From NCBI GenBank assembly GCA_050250815.1, contig JBFWNY010000055.1:1-15172 (forward strand): a DNA stretch of 15,172 nucleotides, read 5' to 3'. The stretch comes from JAEUMD01 sp050250815 (GTDB lineage: Bacteria; Pseudomonadota; Alphaproteobacteria; Rhizobiales; Hyphomicrobiaceae). The position numbers were made by a program, and so were the translations under genes. The notes under the pieces are model-generated. The model saw only the letters and a program-made list of their open reading frames with translations, searched no databases and was not told the DNA's origin. Each line of letters opens with the position of its first letter. The first letter of the stretch is position 1. Positions 6,036 to 13,856 of this stretch are shown piece by piece.

Positions 6036-7154
6036 ATGTCGAGCGAGCCGACCCCGCTTGCCCAGGAAGTGCGCCGCCCGCCGGCGGGCGCTGGGCCCGT
6101 CGCCTGGGCACGCAAGAACCTGTTCGCGACAATCCCCGATACCATCCTCACCATCGTCGGCGGTCTCATCGCCTATTGGCTGATCTGGCACATGCTCGAT
6201 TGGGCGGTGCTGCGCGCCGTGTTCACCGGTAGCGACGGCTCGGCCTGCGCGGCACCCGACGTCGGGGCATGCTGGCCGTTCATCACGCACAAGCTCGACC
6301 TGTTCATCTACGGCCGCTACCCGGAGGCCGAGATCTGGCGCGCCAACCTCACGTTCCTGCTCGGCGGCATCGGCCTCGCCGGCCTGATGATCCCCTCCGT
6401 GCCCTACAAGCCGTGGTTTGCCGTCTTCACGCTCGGTATCTATCCGATCATCGCCTACTACCTGTTGACCGGCGGTATCTTCGGTCTTGAGATCGTGCCG
6501 ACGGAGCGCTGGGGTGGCCTGCTGGTGACGCTGGTGGTGGCGATCGTCGGTATAGTTGCCTCATTCCCGATTGCCATTCTGCTGGCGCTGGGGCGACGCT
6601 CGCGGCTGCCGATCGTCAAATGGGCGTCGGTCGGGTTCATCGAATTCATCCGTGGCGTGCCGCTCATCACCATGCTGTTCATGGCTTCGGTGATGCTGCC
6701 GCTGTTCCTGCCCGAGGGTGTTACGTTCGACAAGCTGCTGCGGGCGTTGATCGGCGTGGCGCTGTTCTCGGGTGCCTACCTTGCTGAGGTGATCCGCGGC
6801 GGGCTGCAGGCGATCCCGCGCGGTCAATTCGAGGCGGGCGACGCGCTGGGTCTCTCCTACCCTCAGAAGATGGGGCTGATCGTACTGCCCCAGGCGCTGA
6901 AGCTCGTCATCCCCGGCATCGTCAATTCCTTCATCGCGCTGTTCAAGGATACGAGCCTCGTGCTCATTATCGGCCTTTTCGATCTGCTGGGCATCGTGCA
7001 GCAGTCGATCTCGTCGGATGCCAAGTGGTTCTCGCCCTCGACGCCGACGACGGGCTACGTGTTTGCCGGCTTCATCTTCTGGATCTTCTGCTTCGGCATG
7101 TCGCGCTACTCGCAGATGATCGAGCGAAAGCTGTCATCCGGCGACAAACGCTGA
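6036..7154 (+). CDS. aapM: General L-amino-acid ABC transporter permease AapM
   Basis: A 372-residue inner-membrane permease, partner of AapQ. Hydrophobic segments lie near 34-52, 104-120, 126-150, 160-186, 207-225, 235-255, 295-322 and 340-356. The EAA-type ATPase-docking loop is at 251-273 (EVIRGGLQAIPRGQFEAGDA, then LGL). The large first domain with the segment SACAAPDVGACW before the transport core fits AapM/BztC. The ATG follows the aapQ stop after one base, with GGTGGAG at 6022-6028 inside the aapQ end. It is the last gene of the operon; 28 bases further the convergent oxidase gene ends, and I see no clear terminator in that short gap. Confidence 0.92.
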   Translation: MSSEPTPLAQEVRRPPAGAGPVAWARKNLFATIPDTILTIVGGLIAYWLIWHMLDWAVLRAVFTGSDGSACAAPDVGACWPFITHKLDLFIYGRYPEAEIWRANLTFLLGGIGLAGLMIPSVPYKPWFAVFTLGIYPIIAYYLLTGGIFGLEIVPTERWGGLLVTLVVAIVGIVASFPIAILLALGRRSRLPIVKWASVGFIEFIRGVPLITMLFMASVMLPLFLPEGVTFDKLLRALIGVALFSGAYLAEVIRGGLQAIPRGQFEAGDALGLSYPQKMGLIVLPQALKLVIPGIVNSFIALFKDTSLVLIIGLFDLLGIVQQSISSDAKWFSPSTPTTGYVFAGFIFWIFCFGMSRYSQMIERKLSSGDKR

Positions 7155-7182
7155 CCGCACTTTGCATTCGCGCCGACAGGCC

Positions 7183-8319
7183 TCAGACGCCCAGGCGTTC
7201 GGCAACTTCCCGCGCGATTGCAAGGCTCGACGTCAGCCCAGGGCTCTCGATGCCGTAGAGCACGACGAGACGGGGCACGCTGTGTGCCTCTGGACCATGG
7301 ATCGCAAAATCGGCATTTGGTTCGCCAGGGCCCGAGAGCTTCGGCCGCATGCCGGTATAGCCTGGCTGCAGGCGGTCGGCGGGCAGGTCGGGCCACCAGC
7401 GGCGGATCTCGCGTTCGAAGGTCGCGCGCCGCGTGCCGTCTGCATCGTCGAAGTCGTAGGTCACGCGGTCGACCCATGTCACGTCGGGCCCGAACTTGGC
7501 TCCGCCGCCCATGTCGAGCGTCAAGTGCACGCCCAGTCCCCCATCGACCGGCATCGGGTAGATCAGCCGCTGGAACGGCGCACGCCCTTGGAGCGTGAAG
7601 TAGTGCCCCTTGGCATAGCGAGTATGCGGCGGACGATAGGCCGGTGCACTGGAACTCGAACGATCGAAGAGCCGGCGGGCGAGGTCGCTCGACCAGAGCC
7701 CGCCTGCGATCACCAGTTCGCGCGCCGTCAATGTCGTCTGCTCGCCCTCGCTATCCAATTGCAGCGCGAATCCGACACTTGGCGCGTGTGCAATGTCTGT
7801 CACGCGTGTCGATAGGGAGAGTGTGCCGCCGCCGGTCTGCATGTGGCCTTCGAGCGCCGTCATTAGAGAATGGCTGTCGATAACGCCGGTCGAAGGTGAC
7901 AGGTAGGCGGCGACGCAGGCGAGCGCGGGCTCGAGCTGCTGCGCCTCTTGGCGGCTCACCGGCACGAGGTCGTGGATGCCGCTTGCCCGCGCGTTGGCGG
8001 CTATCGCTTCGAGCTTCGGGATTTCGTTTCGCCCCGAGGCGACCAGCAGCTTGCCGCAGCTGTTAACCGGTACGCCGTTGTCGGCCGCGAAGTCGTAGAG
8101 CAACGCCTTGCCTTCGACGCACAGCCGCGCCTTGAGGCTGCCGGGCGCGTAGTAGAGACCGGCGTGGATCACCTCGGAGTTGCGTGAGGACGTTTCCTCA
8201 CCGGTACGGGCGTGCTGCTCGACGAGCAGGACCTCGCGGCCGGCACGCGCGAGCCGCGCCGCGCAGGCCAAGCCCACGACGCCGCCGCCGACCACGAGTG
8301 TCTCGATGTCCGCGGCCAT
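7183..8319 (-). CDS. lhgO: FAD-dependent L-2-hydroxyglutarate oxidase/dehydrogenase-like
   Basis: A 378-residue flavoenzyme of the DAO family, expected to oxidise L-2-hydroxyglutarate to 2-oxoglutarate and pass electrons to oxygen or a quinone. The N-terminal FAD-binding fold shows GGGVVGL (11-17) and the ribose-binding VEQH (33-36). The run ETSSRNSEVIHAGLYY (42-57), then PGSLKARLCVEG, is a signature of the L2HGDH/LhgO group. The C-terminus holds the second flavin contact GIESPGLTSS near 356-365. The substrate is inferred from family; a related 2-hydroxy acid or amino acid is possible. The start has GGAGAG 9 bases ahead. It is convergent with aapM. A role in glutamate or lysine-derived carbon use next to an amino-acid importer is tempting but unproved. 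Confidence 0.85.
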   Translation of the reverse strand: MAADIETLVVGGGVVGLACAARLARAGREVLLVEQHARTGEETSSRNSEVIHAGLYYAPGSLKARLCVEGKALLYDFAADNGVPVNSCGKLLVASGRNEIPKLEAIAANARASGIHDLVPVSRQEAQQLEPALACVAAYLSPSTGVIDSHSLMTALEGHMQTGGGTLSLSTRVTDIAHAPSVGFALQLDSEGEQTTLTARELVIAGGLWSSDLARRLFDRSSSSAPAYRPPHTRYAKGHYFTLQGRAPFQRLIYPMPVDGGLGVHLTLDMGGGAKFGPDVTWVDRVTYDFDDADGTRRATFEREIRRWWPDLPADRLQPGYTGMRPKLSGPGEPNADFAIHGPEAHSVPRLVVLYGIESPGLTSSLAIAREVAERLGV

Positions 8320-8642
8320 TAGAAGGTGCTCTCCGGCTCGACCGTCGTGTCGCGCGTTTTTCTAGCGCTGTCGAATGTGGACTATCTCACGGAATTGAAG
8401 TCGTGATTTTTTCCGTTACCCCCGGAGTTCGGGGCCGCGATGAGTGCCCAGGCGCTGCCGTTGGCGGTGCGCGCGCCGACACTTTGGAACGGTGGATAAG
8501 CGCGTTGGCTGCTGCTGGGTGGCCTTGACAACGCGAGAGAACAAAGAGAGAACTTATAGGCTAGAATGTTTCGATAAGCTGGAAGAGCTGGCAATCGGAT
8601 GAGGACACCTCGGCGACGCCGCTGTGACCGTGAGAAGCACGC
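8320..8642. other. Intergenic region between divergent lhgO and sbcD-like gene (323 bp)
   Basis: No gene is supported. The region should hold the promoters of both flanking genes. It contains a small dyad CCCCG-GAGTT-CGGGG at 8420-8434, a T6 run at 8407-8412, an isolated TTGACA at 8525-8530 without a well-spaced -10, and the tandem repeat at 8535-8553. Confidence 0.5.
8535..8553 (+). repeat. Tandem GAGAGAAC repeats, 11-bp period
   Basis: Two exact copies of GAGAGAAC (8535-8542 and 8546-8553) are separated by AAA, an 11-base start-to-start distance. They lie about 90 bases before the nuclease start and directly after TTGACA at 8525-8530. One helical turn between half-sites is the spacing used by dimers of many OmpR/PhoB-type regulators, so an operator is possible. 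No regulator is identified. Confidence 0.35.
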
Positions 8643-9812
8643 ATGGCACTGACCTTTGTGCATACCGCCGACTGGCAGATTGGCAAGCCATTCGGTGGCT
8701 TCGATGAGCGCATGGCCGGCCGCCTGGAAGCGGCGCGCCTCGATGCCATCGACCGGGTCGCGGACGCCGCGCGGTCGGCTGGAGCAGCCTTCGTGCTCGT
8801 CGCGGGTGACGTGTTCGATTCTCCCGACCTTTCGACGCTGACGCTGCGTCAGCCGCTCGAGCGGTTGCGGCGGCACGACGATCTGCAATGGTTGCTCCTG
8901 CCGGGCAATCATGATTTCGCCGGACCGGCCGGGCTCTGGCACAGGCTCGTGGCGGTCATCGGTCTGCCCGACAACGTGACCGCGCTCCTCAAGTCCGAGC
9001 CACATGTCATCGCCGGCGGGCGCGCCGTCGTTCTGCCTGCTCCACTCACGGCGCGCTCGGTGAGCGAGGACCCGACGTCCTGGATGGCTGATGCGACGAC
9101 CGCAGAGGGTGTCCATCGCATCGGTCTGGCGCACGGCGCCGTCCACGGCTTTGGCGGGACGAGCCAGAGCAGCGTGCCGATCGATCCGCGGCGGGCTCAG
9201 GTCGCCAACCTCGATTATCTGGCGCTCGGCGACTGGCACGGCGTCAAGGAGGTGGCCCCGCGCACGTGGTACTCGGGTACGCCCGAGCCCGACAATTTCG
9301 CCGACAGCGACAAGGGCTCAGCGCTGGTGGTCGTGCTGGGCGGCGCGGCGCGGGCCGACGTGCGCAGGGTCCCCACGGCCCACTTCCACTGGTCGAGGAT
9401 CGCGCGCCGCATGACCAGCGCGGCGGACCTGTCCGCACTGCAGCGCGATGTCGAGCGGCTTGGGCCCGAAGGCCACCGTCACGTTCTGAAGCTCGATCTT
9501 TCGGGAGAGGTTGGACTCGAAGCGCACGAGGCGCTGGATCGCTGGCTCGATGCTTTGCGCGGGCGGGTCGCGCACTTGGCCGTTCATGCCTCTGGCCTGC
9601 TACTGGCGCGCGGCGACGGCGATGAGGCGTTAGGCGTGGTCGAGCGGTCGGACGAGCTCCGGGCTGTGGCGCAACGTCTGGCGAGCCTGGCAGCGGGCGA
9701 GGCGTATCCCGGCGAACGGACTGCGTCCGGGGCTGATCAGCGTCAGGAGGCCGCGGCGGCACTGCGCCGTCTGCTCGCGCTTTCCCGCGAAGTCGAGGAG
9801 AGCGCGGCATGA
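8643..9812 (+). CDS. SbcD/Mre11-like DNA repair exonuclease (metallophosphoesterase)
   Basis: A 389-residue calcineurin-like phosphoesterase, probable nuclease subunit of an SbcCD-like complex acting on DNA ends. Motifs: HTADWQIG (7-14), with Asp10; GDVFD (55-59); GNHD (88-91); AHG with His164; GDWHG (196-200). Classical Mre11/SbcD has D-x-H in the first motif and GHxH in the last; here they are D-x-Q and GDxH, so two usual metal ligands are replaced by Gln12 and Asp197. I believe this is a subfamily trait, together with TWYSGTPEPDNF (208-219). The C-terminal third should bind the ATPase partner. The ribosome binding site is weak (GAGAAG). The stop overlaps the next start as ATGA, so the two proteins are translationally coupled and probably made at 1:1. 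Confidence 0.87.
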   Translation: MALTFVHTADWQIGKPFGGFDERMAGRLEAARLDAIDRVADAARSAGAAFVLVAGDVFDSPDLSTLTLRQPLERLRRHDDLQWLLLPGNHDFAGPAGLWHRLVAVIGLPDNVTALLKSEPHVIAGGRAVVLPAPLTARSVSEDPTSWMADATTAEGVHRIGLAHGAVHGFGGTSQSSVPIDPRRAQVANLDYLALGDWHGVKEVAPRTWYSGTPEPDNFADSDKGSALVVVLGGAARADVRRVPTAHFHWSRIARRMTSAADLSALQRDVERLGPEGHRHVLKLDLSGEVGLEAHEALDRWLDALRGRVAHLAVHASGLLLARGDGDEALGVVERSDELRAVAQRLASLAAGEAYPGERTASGADQRQEAAAALRRLLALSREVEESAA

Positions 9813-12469
9813 AGATCCACGCCATCAGGATTGCCGACGTCGGGCTGTTTCGCGAGCCGATTGCCGTCGAGGGACTGACCGGCGGTCTCGATGTCCTGGT
9901 CGGCCCCAACGAGGCTGGGAAATCCACGATCTTCCGCGCGCTCGAAGCCGTCTTCTTGCGCAAGCACACCACGACCGGGTCGGCAATCGAAGCGTTGAGC
10001 CCCAGCGGTGGCGGCGCTCCGCTCGTCGCCGCCGACTTCCAGACCGACGCCGGCCGCTGGCGTATCACCAAGCGCTTTGGCCGCGGTCGTGGCAGCAGCG
10101 CCGTACTGGAGGACCTGGCAACACGCCGTATGGTTGCGCGTGGCGCGGATGCGGAGGAGCGACTTGCCGCATTGCTCGGGCTCGATGCGTCCGGTGGAGG
10201 GCGCTTTGGGCTGCTGTGGGTAGCGCAGCAGCAGTCACTCGTTGTTCCGCAGCCCGATTTCGATCCGGTGAACGGCAAATTTCGCGAGCGCGGCGAGCGT
10301 CAGACGCTGCAGCAGGCCATCGAGCAGGAGGTGCAGCAGGTGGCGGGCGGCAGCCTTGCGCGCGGCGTAGAGCAGCGTGCGCGCGCCGCGCTCGATGCGC
10401 TGGTTCAAACCAAGCAAAAGCAACCGAGAAAGGGTTCTGCCTACCAGCTGGCACTCGAGGCGCGCGACAAGGCGCATCAGGAACTGGCGCGGGCCAGGCA
10501 CACACTTGAGGAGGGCGAAAGCCGGGCGGCGGAACTCGTCAAGCTCATCGCGCAGCGCGAGCAGGACTGCTCGGCTGCGCGGCTTGCCATGCTTCGCAGC
10601 CAGGCGGAGGACGCAAGGCTCGCCTTGGACCGAGCTTCGCGGAGGACAGAGGCCCTGGCGCGCCTCGCCGCAGAAGCCGAGGCGACGGAGTTAGCTTGCG
10701 ACAAAGCGATAGGCGCGTTCGACGTCTTCGACGAGGCTTTGAGGCAGGCCGCCGAGTTGGCGGAGGTGACATCCCGCAAGGAGCGCGAAGCGCAATCGGC
10801 CGCGAGTGTGCGTGAGCAGGCGGAAGAGCGTCAGCAGCGCTCGGCCGCCCGCGTCGCAGATTTGCGAGCGCAGGAGCGGCACGCAGCCGATGCGGCCTCG
10901 CGAAAGGCGCGGTCGGCGGCCGAAGCAAACCGTCTCGAAACGATGCGCCAAAGGCTTGCGAACGCCCAGGCCCTCGCCTTGGAAGCGGACGGATTGCGCG
11001 CCGATCTGGGTGCCATGCCGGTTACAGCCGAACGGCTGTCGGCGATCGAAGCCGCACGCGAGCAGCTGGCGGTTGCGCGCGCGTCCGCGCCGGGCGTCGA
11101 GATCGCATTCGAGCTTCTTCCGGCCGCCGTCGGACACGTCACGATCGATGGGCGTCCGGTCGGCGCGAGCGAGCGGCGACCGGTGCTTCCGGGGACGCGG
11201 ATTTCAATCGCCGGGGTGGGCGACTTCACCGTGCAGTTGGCTGGAGCCGAAGCCGGTGCCATTGCACGCGCCCCACAAGAGGCGGCAGATGCCCTGGCTG
11301 AGCTTCTGCGCGCAGCCGGCGCTGCCGACGTGGGAGCGGTGCGCCGCGCTGCGGAAGCCCGTGTTGGACTTGCCGGCCGGTTGCGGGAGGTGGAGCTGCG
11401 GCTCGCGTCCCTGGCACCCGCCGGGGTCCGGGCCCTCGAGGCCGAAACGGCAGCGCTCGCCGCAGCGCTCGACCTGGAAGCCGGCGACGCTGGGACCGTC
11501 GGCGATGCCGACGCTGGCGCTATGGGGCTGGACGAGCTTCGCGCGGCTCTCGACGAAGCCGAAACCGCAGCCCGGGAAGATGATCGCGCTTGGAGGGAGG
11601 CCAGGGAGGCCGAACAGCGTCTCCACGCCTGGCTGAAGGAAAAGCGGCTGCAGCTTGCGGCGCTCGACGCGCGGCTGGGGCCCCCGGAAACCCGTCTGGC
11701 ACAGCGACAGGAACTGGAAGCCACGAAGCGCGACCGCGCAACGGCGCTCGACGCGGCGCGGACGGCTTGGGATGAAGCGCGTGCGCTCTCGCCGACGCCG
11801 GCCGAGATGGCCTCGATGGGCGATGCGGCGGCTAGAACGTCAGACGCGGTCAAAGAGGTTGTGCGGATAGAGCGCGGTCTGTCGGGCGAGATATCCAGGC
11901 TCGAGGGCGCTGTTGGCGAGGCAGGTGAGGCAGAGGCCGAGCGCATGGTGCGGCGGCTCGAAGACGAGATTGCTCGCCTTGACGAGGAGATCACAAACTA
12001 CGAGCGCGACATCTCTGCGCTTGAGCTGTTGCTCCGCCTGATGGCCGAGGAGGAGGTGCGCATTCGCGATCGCTTCCTCGCCCCGGTAGTGCAGCGCATC
12101 CGGGGATACCTCGACATGGTATTCCCCGGCGCGGAGCTGACCCTGACGCAGGGCTTCGTAGCCGCGGGGCTCAGGCGTGGTGCTGCCGCCGAACCCATCG
12201 ACGTGCTGAGCTCCGGCACACGGGAGCAGATCGCCGTCCTGGTTCGGCTCGCGTTCGGACGTCTGCTTGCCGACACAGGGCGCCCGGTCCCGCTGATTTT
12301 GGACGACGCGCTCGTCTATTCCGACGACGAGCGCATCGCGGCGATGTTTGGCGCACTGGAGGCTGCCGCGCGGCACCACCAGGTACTGGCGTTCTCGTGC
12401 CGCACGAAAGCCTTCGCAGGATTGCGTGGCAATCGGCTTGAGCTGGTGCCCTGGCGGCAGGCCGCCTAG
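9809..12469 (+). CDS. SbcC/Rad50-like AAA ATPase, hookless
   Basis: An 886-residue ATPase, partner of the preceding nuclease. Walker A is GPNEAGKST (32-40). Long Ala/Glu/Arg-rich coiled-coil segments run roughly 185-429 and 485-765. The C-terminal half-site has the ABC signature LSSGTREQ (800-807) and Walker B LILDDALVYSDD (829-840), so the two ends fold into one head. Rad50/SbcC carry a CxxC zinc hook at the coil apex; the only cysteines here are 254, 297 and 864, and there is no CxxC. Between the coils lies a beta-rich segment at about 430-480 (VTIDGRPV, then GTRISIAGVGDFTVQLAG) which may replace the hook. Size and plan recall YhaN-type proteins. It probably gates the nuclease by ATP. Convergent with the bactofilin gene. 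Confidence 0.87.
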   Translation: MKIHAIRIADVGLFREPIAVEGLTGGLDVLVGPNEAGKSTIFRALEAVFLRKHTTTGSAIEALSPSGGGAPLVAADFQTDAGRWRITKRFGRGRGSSAVLEDLATRRMVARGADAEERLAALLGLDASGGGRFGLLWVAQQQSLVVPQPDFDPVNGKFRERGERQTLQQAIEQEVQQVAGGSLARGVEQRARAALDALVQTKQKQPRKGSAYQLALEARDKAHQELARARHTLEEGESRAAELVKLIAQREQDCSAARLAMLRSQAEDARLALDRASRRTEALARLAAEAEATELACDKAIGAFDVFDEALRQAAELAEVTSRKEREAQSAASVREQAEERQQRSAARVADLRAQERHAADAASRKARSAAEANRLETMRQRLANAQALALEADGLRADLGAMPVTAERLSAIEAAREQLAVARASAPGVEIAFELLPAAVGHVTIDGRPVGASERRPVLPGTRISIAGVGDFTVQLAGAEAGAIARAPQEAADALAELLRAAGAADVGAVRRAAEARVGLAGRLREVELRLASLAPAGVRALEAETAALAAALDLEAGDAGTVGDADAGAMGLDELRAALDEAETAAREDDRAWREAREAEQRLHAWLKEKRLQLAALDARLGPPETRLAQRQELEATKRDRATALDAARTAWDEARALSPTPAEMASMGDAAARTSDAVKEVVRIERGLSGEISRLEGAVGEAGEAEAERMVRRLEDEIARLDEEITNYERDISALELLLRLMAEEEVRIRDRFLAPVVQRIRGYLDMVFPGAELTLTQGFVAAGLRRGAAAEPIDVLSSGTREQIAVLVRLAFGRLLADTGRPVPLILDDALVYSDDERIAAMFGALEAAARHHQVLAFSCRTKAFAGLRGNRLELVPWRQAA

Positions 12470-12539
12470 AGCCGGCTCGGTCGCCTGGTCAGCGGTAGAC
12501 GCGCGCGAAAGGAGCGGACGAGATCGGCGTGCCGAAGCT

Positions 12540-12557
12540 CGGCCGCACTTCCGGCCG
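12540..12557. terminator. Possible two-way terminator hairpin
   Basis: CGGCCG at 12540-12545 and 12552-12557 form a 6-base stem around CACTTC in the 95-base gap between the convergent ATPase and bactofilin genes. There is no T-run on either side, so support is position and symmetry only. Confidence 0.3.
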
Positions 12558-12564
12558 GCTGATC

Positions 12565-13083
12565 TCAGCTCGCGGCGGGTACGGTTACGGCAGGGCCGTC
12601 GCCGGGCGGCATCTGCACCGCCGGAACGCCAGCGGTCGGATCGTCGGTCCGTCTCGACTTGCCCTCAAAGTAGGCGCCCTGTTCGATTGATAGGGTCTGG
12701 TGGAAGATGTCGCCCTCCACGCGGCTCTGCGACTGCAGCATGACGCGGCGGCTGCGGATCGAACCCATGACCTGACCACGCACGATCGCCTCGTCGGCAA
12801 TGATCGTACCCGTGATGCGCGCCCGCTCGCCAACGATGATGTTGCTGCCGCGGATGTCCCCCTGCACCTCGCCGTCGATCTGCATCTCGCCCTTGGAGAC
12901 GAGGTTGCCGGTGATCACAAGATCAGGTCCGATCACGGACGGGGCATTGCGCTCGGTGCCGGCGCGCAGCATTGGACCCGCGGGTCTGGGCGGCTGAGAC
13001 GCCCCGGTGGGCGCGCCACCCATGTTGCCGAGCGCAGGTGGCTTGATCGGGTCGGATTCCGCTTTCTTGAAGGTCGGCAACAT
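12565..13083 (-). CDS. Bactofilin family cytoskeletal protein
   Basis: A 172-residue bactofilin (formerly DUF583), which polymerises without nucleotide into filaments that organise cell shape, stalk or wall synthesis. After a Pro-rich, disordered tail (1-47) comes the right-handed beta-helix core at about 49-142, with the typical repeating pattern: SVIGPDLVITGNLVSKGEMQ, IDGEVQGDI, NIIVGERARITGTIIADEAI, GQVMGSI, VEGDIF, then EQGAYFEGKSRR. A short disordered C-terminal tail follows. ATG 13083 is chosen because MLPTFKK fits the amphipathic, membrane-binding start seen in many bactofilins; GGAGG lies 11 bases upstream. The frame is open to 13167 but the extra residues look unlike the family. Bactofilin genes often neighbour an M23 peptidase gene; none is visible here. 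Confidence 0.9.
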   Translation of the reverse strand: MLPTFKKAESDPIKPPALGNMGGAPTGASQPPRPAGPMLRAGTERNAPSVIGPDLVITGNLVSKGEMQIDGEVQGDIRGSNIIVGERARITGTIIADEAIVRGQVMGSIRSRRVMLQSQSRVEGDIFHQTLSIEQGAYFEGKSRRTDDPTAGVPAVQMPPGDGPAVTVPAAS

Positions 13084-13388
13084 GACGCAAAATACCTCCG
13101 CATCGCTACAACACACCGCTGTCACGCCGTACGCACTAACATCCCCCCGGCCTCGTAGGTACGCCAAGTGACGCGCTCAACACCGGGGCGTGGAGCCGGC
13201 CCGCGGGGAGAAGCGACCGTGCGACCGTGACGGCCTGCGACAAAGGAGAACCCTGGCACGCGCACGACGTGCGCAATTCGGTTAGCACGTTTACCATGCT
13301 ACGTCATCGCACGGCGCCAAACGAGCAGCCGTTTGTGGCAGTTTGTTGCACCGAAGGCGCCTGCTGGGGACAACTCTCCTGCGGCCGT
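13084..13388. other. Intergenic region upstream of the bactofilin gene (305 bp)
   Basis: No gene is supported here; a plus-strand frame through it is a shadow of the peroxiredoxin gene. It holds an 8-bp tandem duplication CGACCGTG at 13214-13229 and the 15-bp palindrome at 13260-13274. A weak hairpin, GCGCC-TTC-GGTGC on the minus strand, follows the peroxiredoxin stop, near 13350-13365. I could not settle a promoter for the bactofilin gene. Confidence 0.45.
13260..13274. repeat. 15-bp palindrome GCGCACG-A-CGTGCGC
   Basis: A perfect 7-base dyad around one central base, 177 bases upstream of the bactofilin start and 114 bases past the peroxiredoxin stop. The single central base prevents an RNA hairpin of this full length, so a protein-binding operator is the more likely reading if it matters at all. 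In GC-rich DNA such dyads can arise by chance. Confidence 0.3.
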
Positions 13389-13856
13389 TCAGGTCGCGAG
13401 CGCTTGCGCGGCGTTCAGGACGTTCTGGGCATGTCCGGGCACCTTGACCTTGCGCCACAGCGCGGCGATGCGGCCACGCCCGTCGATCAGGAAGGTCGCC
13501 CGCTCGACGCCCATGTACTTGCGGCCGTACATGGATTTTTCCACCCACACACCATAGTGCTGCGCGACCTGTTTGTCCGTGTCCGCCAGAAGCCTGACCG
13601 CGAGCCCGTGCTTGGCCTTGAACTTGACGTGGGACGCCACCGCGTCCGGCGATACGCCCACGACGTTTACGCCGATCTCGTCGAAGTCGTTCATGAGCTG
13701 GGTGAATGCCTGCGCCTCTGCCGTGCATCCCGAGGTGTCATCCTTGGGATAGAAATAGAGCACCACGGGATGCCCCTTGAGGGCCGACAGGCGGACCTTG
13801 GCTCCACTGTCGTCCTCGAGCGCAAAATCGGGTGCGGGATCACCGACCTGAAGCAT
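13389..13856 (-). CDS. bcp: Thioredoxin-dependent thiol peroxidase (Bcp/PrxQ), 1-Cys type
   Basis: A 155-residue peroxiredoxin that reduces hydrogen and organic peroxides in the cytoplasm. The active site YPKDDTSGCTAEAQAF (36-51) carries peroxidatic Cys44 with the preceding Thr41, and the conserved Arg is in GVERATFLID (116-125). E. coli Bcp has a second, resolving Cys a few residues after the first; here that segment is AEAQAF and Cys44 is the only cysteine in the protein. It must therefore be resolved by an outside thiol such as glutathione or thioredoxin. Length is normal. AGGA lies 5 bases before the ATG. It is divergent from the AsmA-like gene at 14194. Confidence 0.93.
   Translation of the reverse strand: MLQVGDPAPDFALEDDSGAKVRLSALKGHPVVLYFYPKDDTSGCTAEAQAFTQLMNDFDEIGVNVVGVSPDAVASHVKFKAKHGLAVRLLADTDKQVAQHYGVWVEKSMYGRKYMGVERATFLIDGRGRIAALWRKVKVPGHAQNVLNAAQALAT

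Noticed and set aside
8525..8560. TTGACA...TATAGG promoter for the nuclease gene
   Set aside because: The spacer would be 24 bases, too long for a sigma-70 promoter.
9244..10278. 344-codon minus-strand open frame
   Set aside because: Lies opposite the well-supported nuclease and ATPase genes; composition is Pro/Arg/Ser-rich shadow.
10831..11994. 387-codon minus-strand open frame
   Set aside because: Ser/Ala/Arg-rich mirror of the coiled-coil region of the ATPase; no domain.
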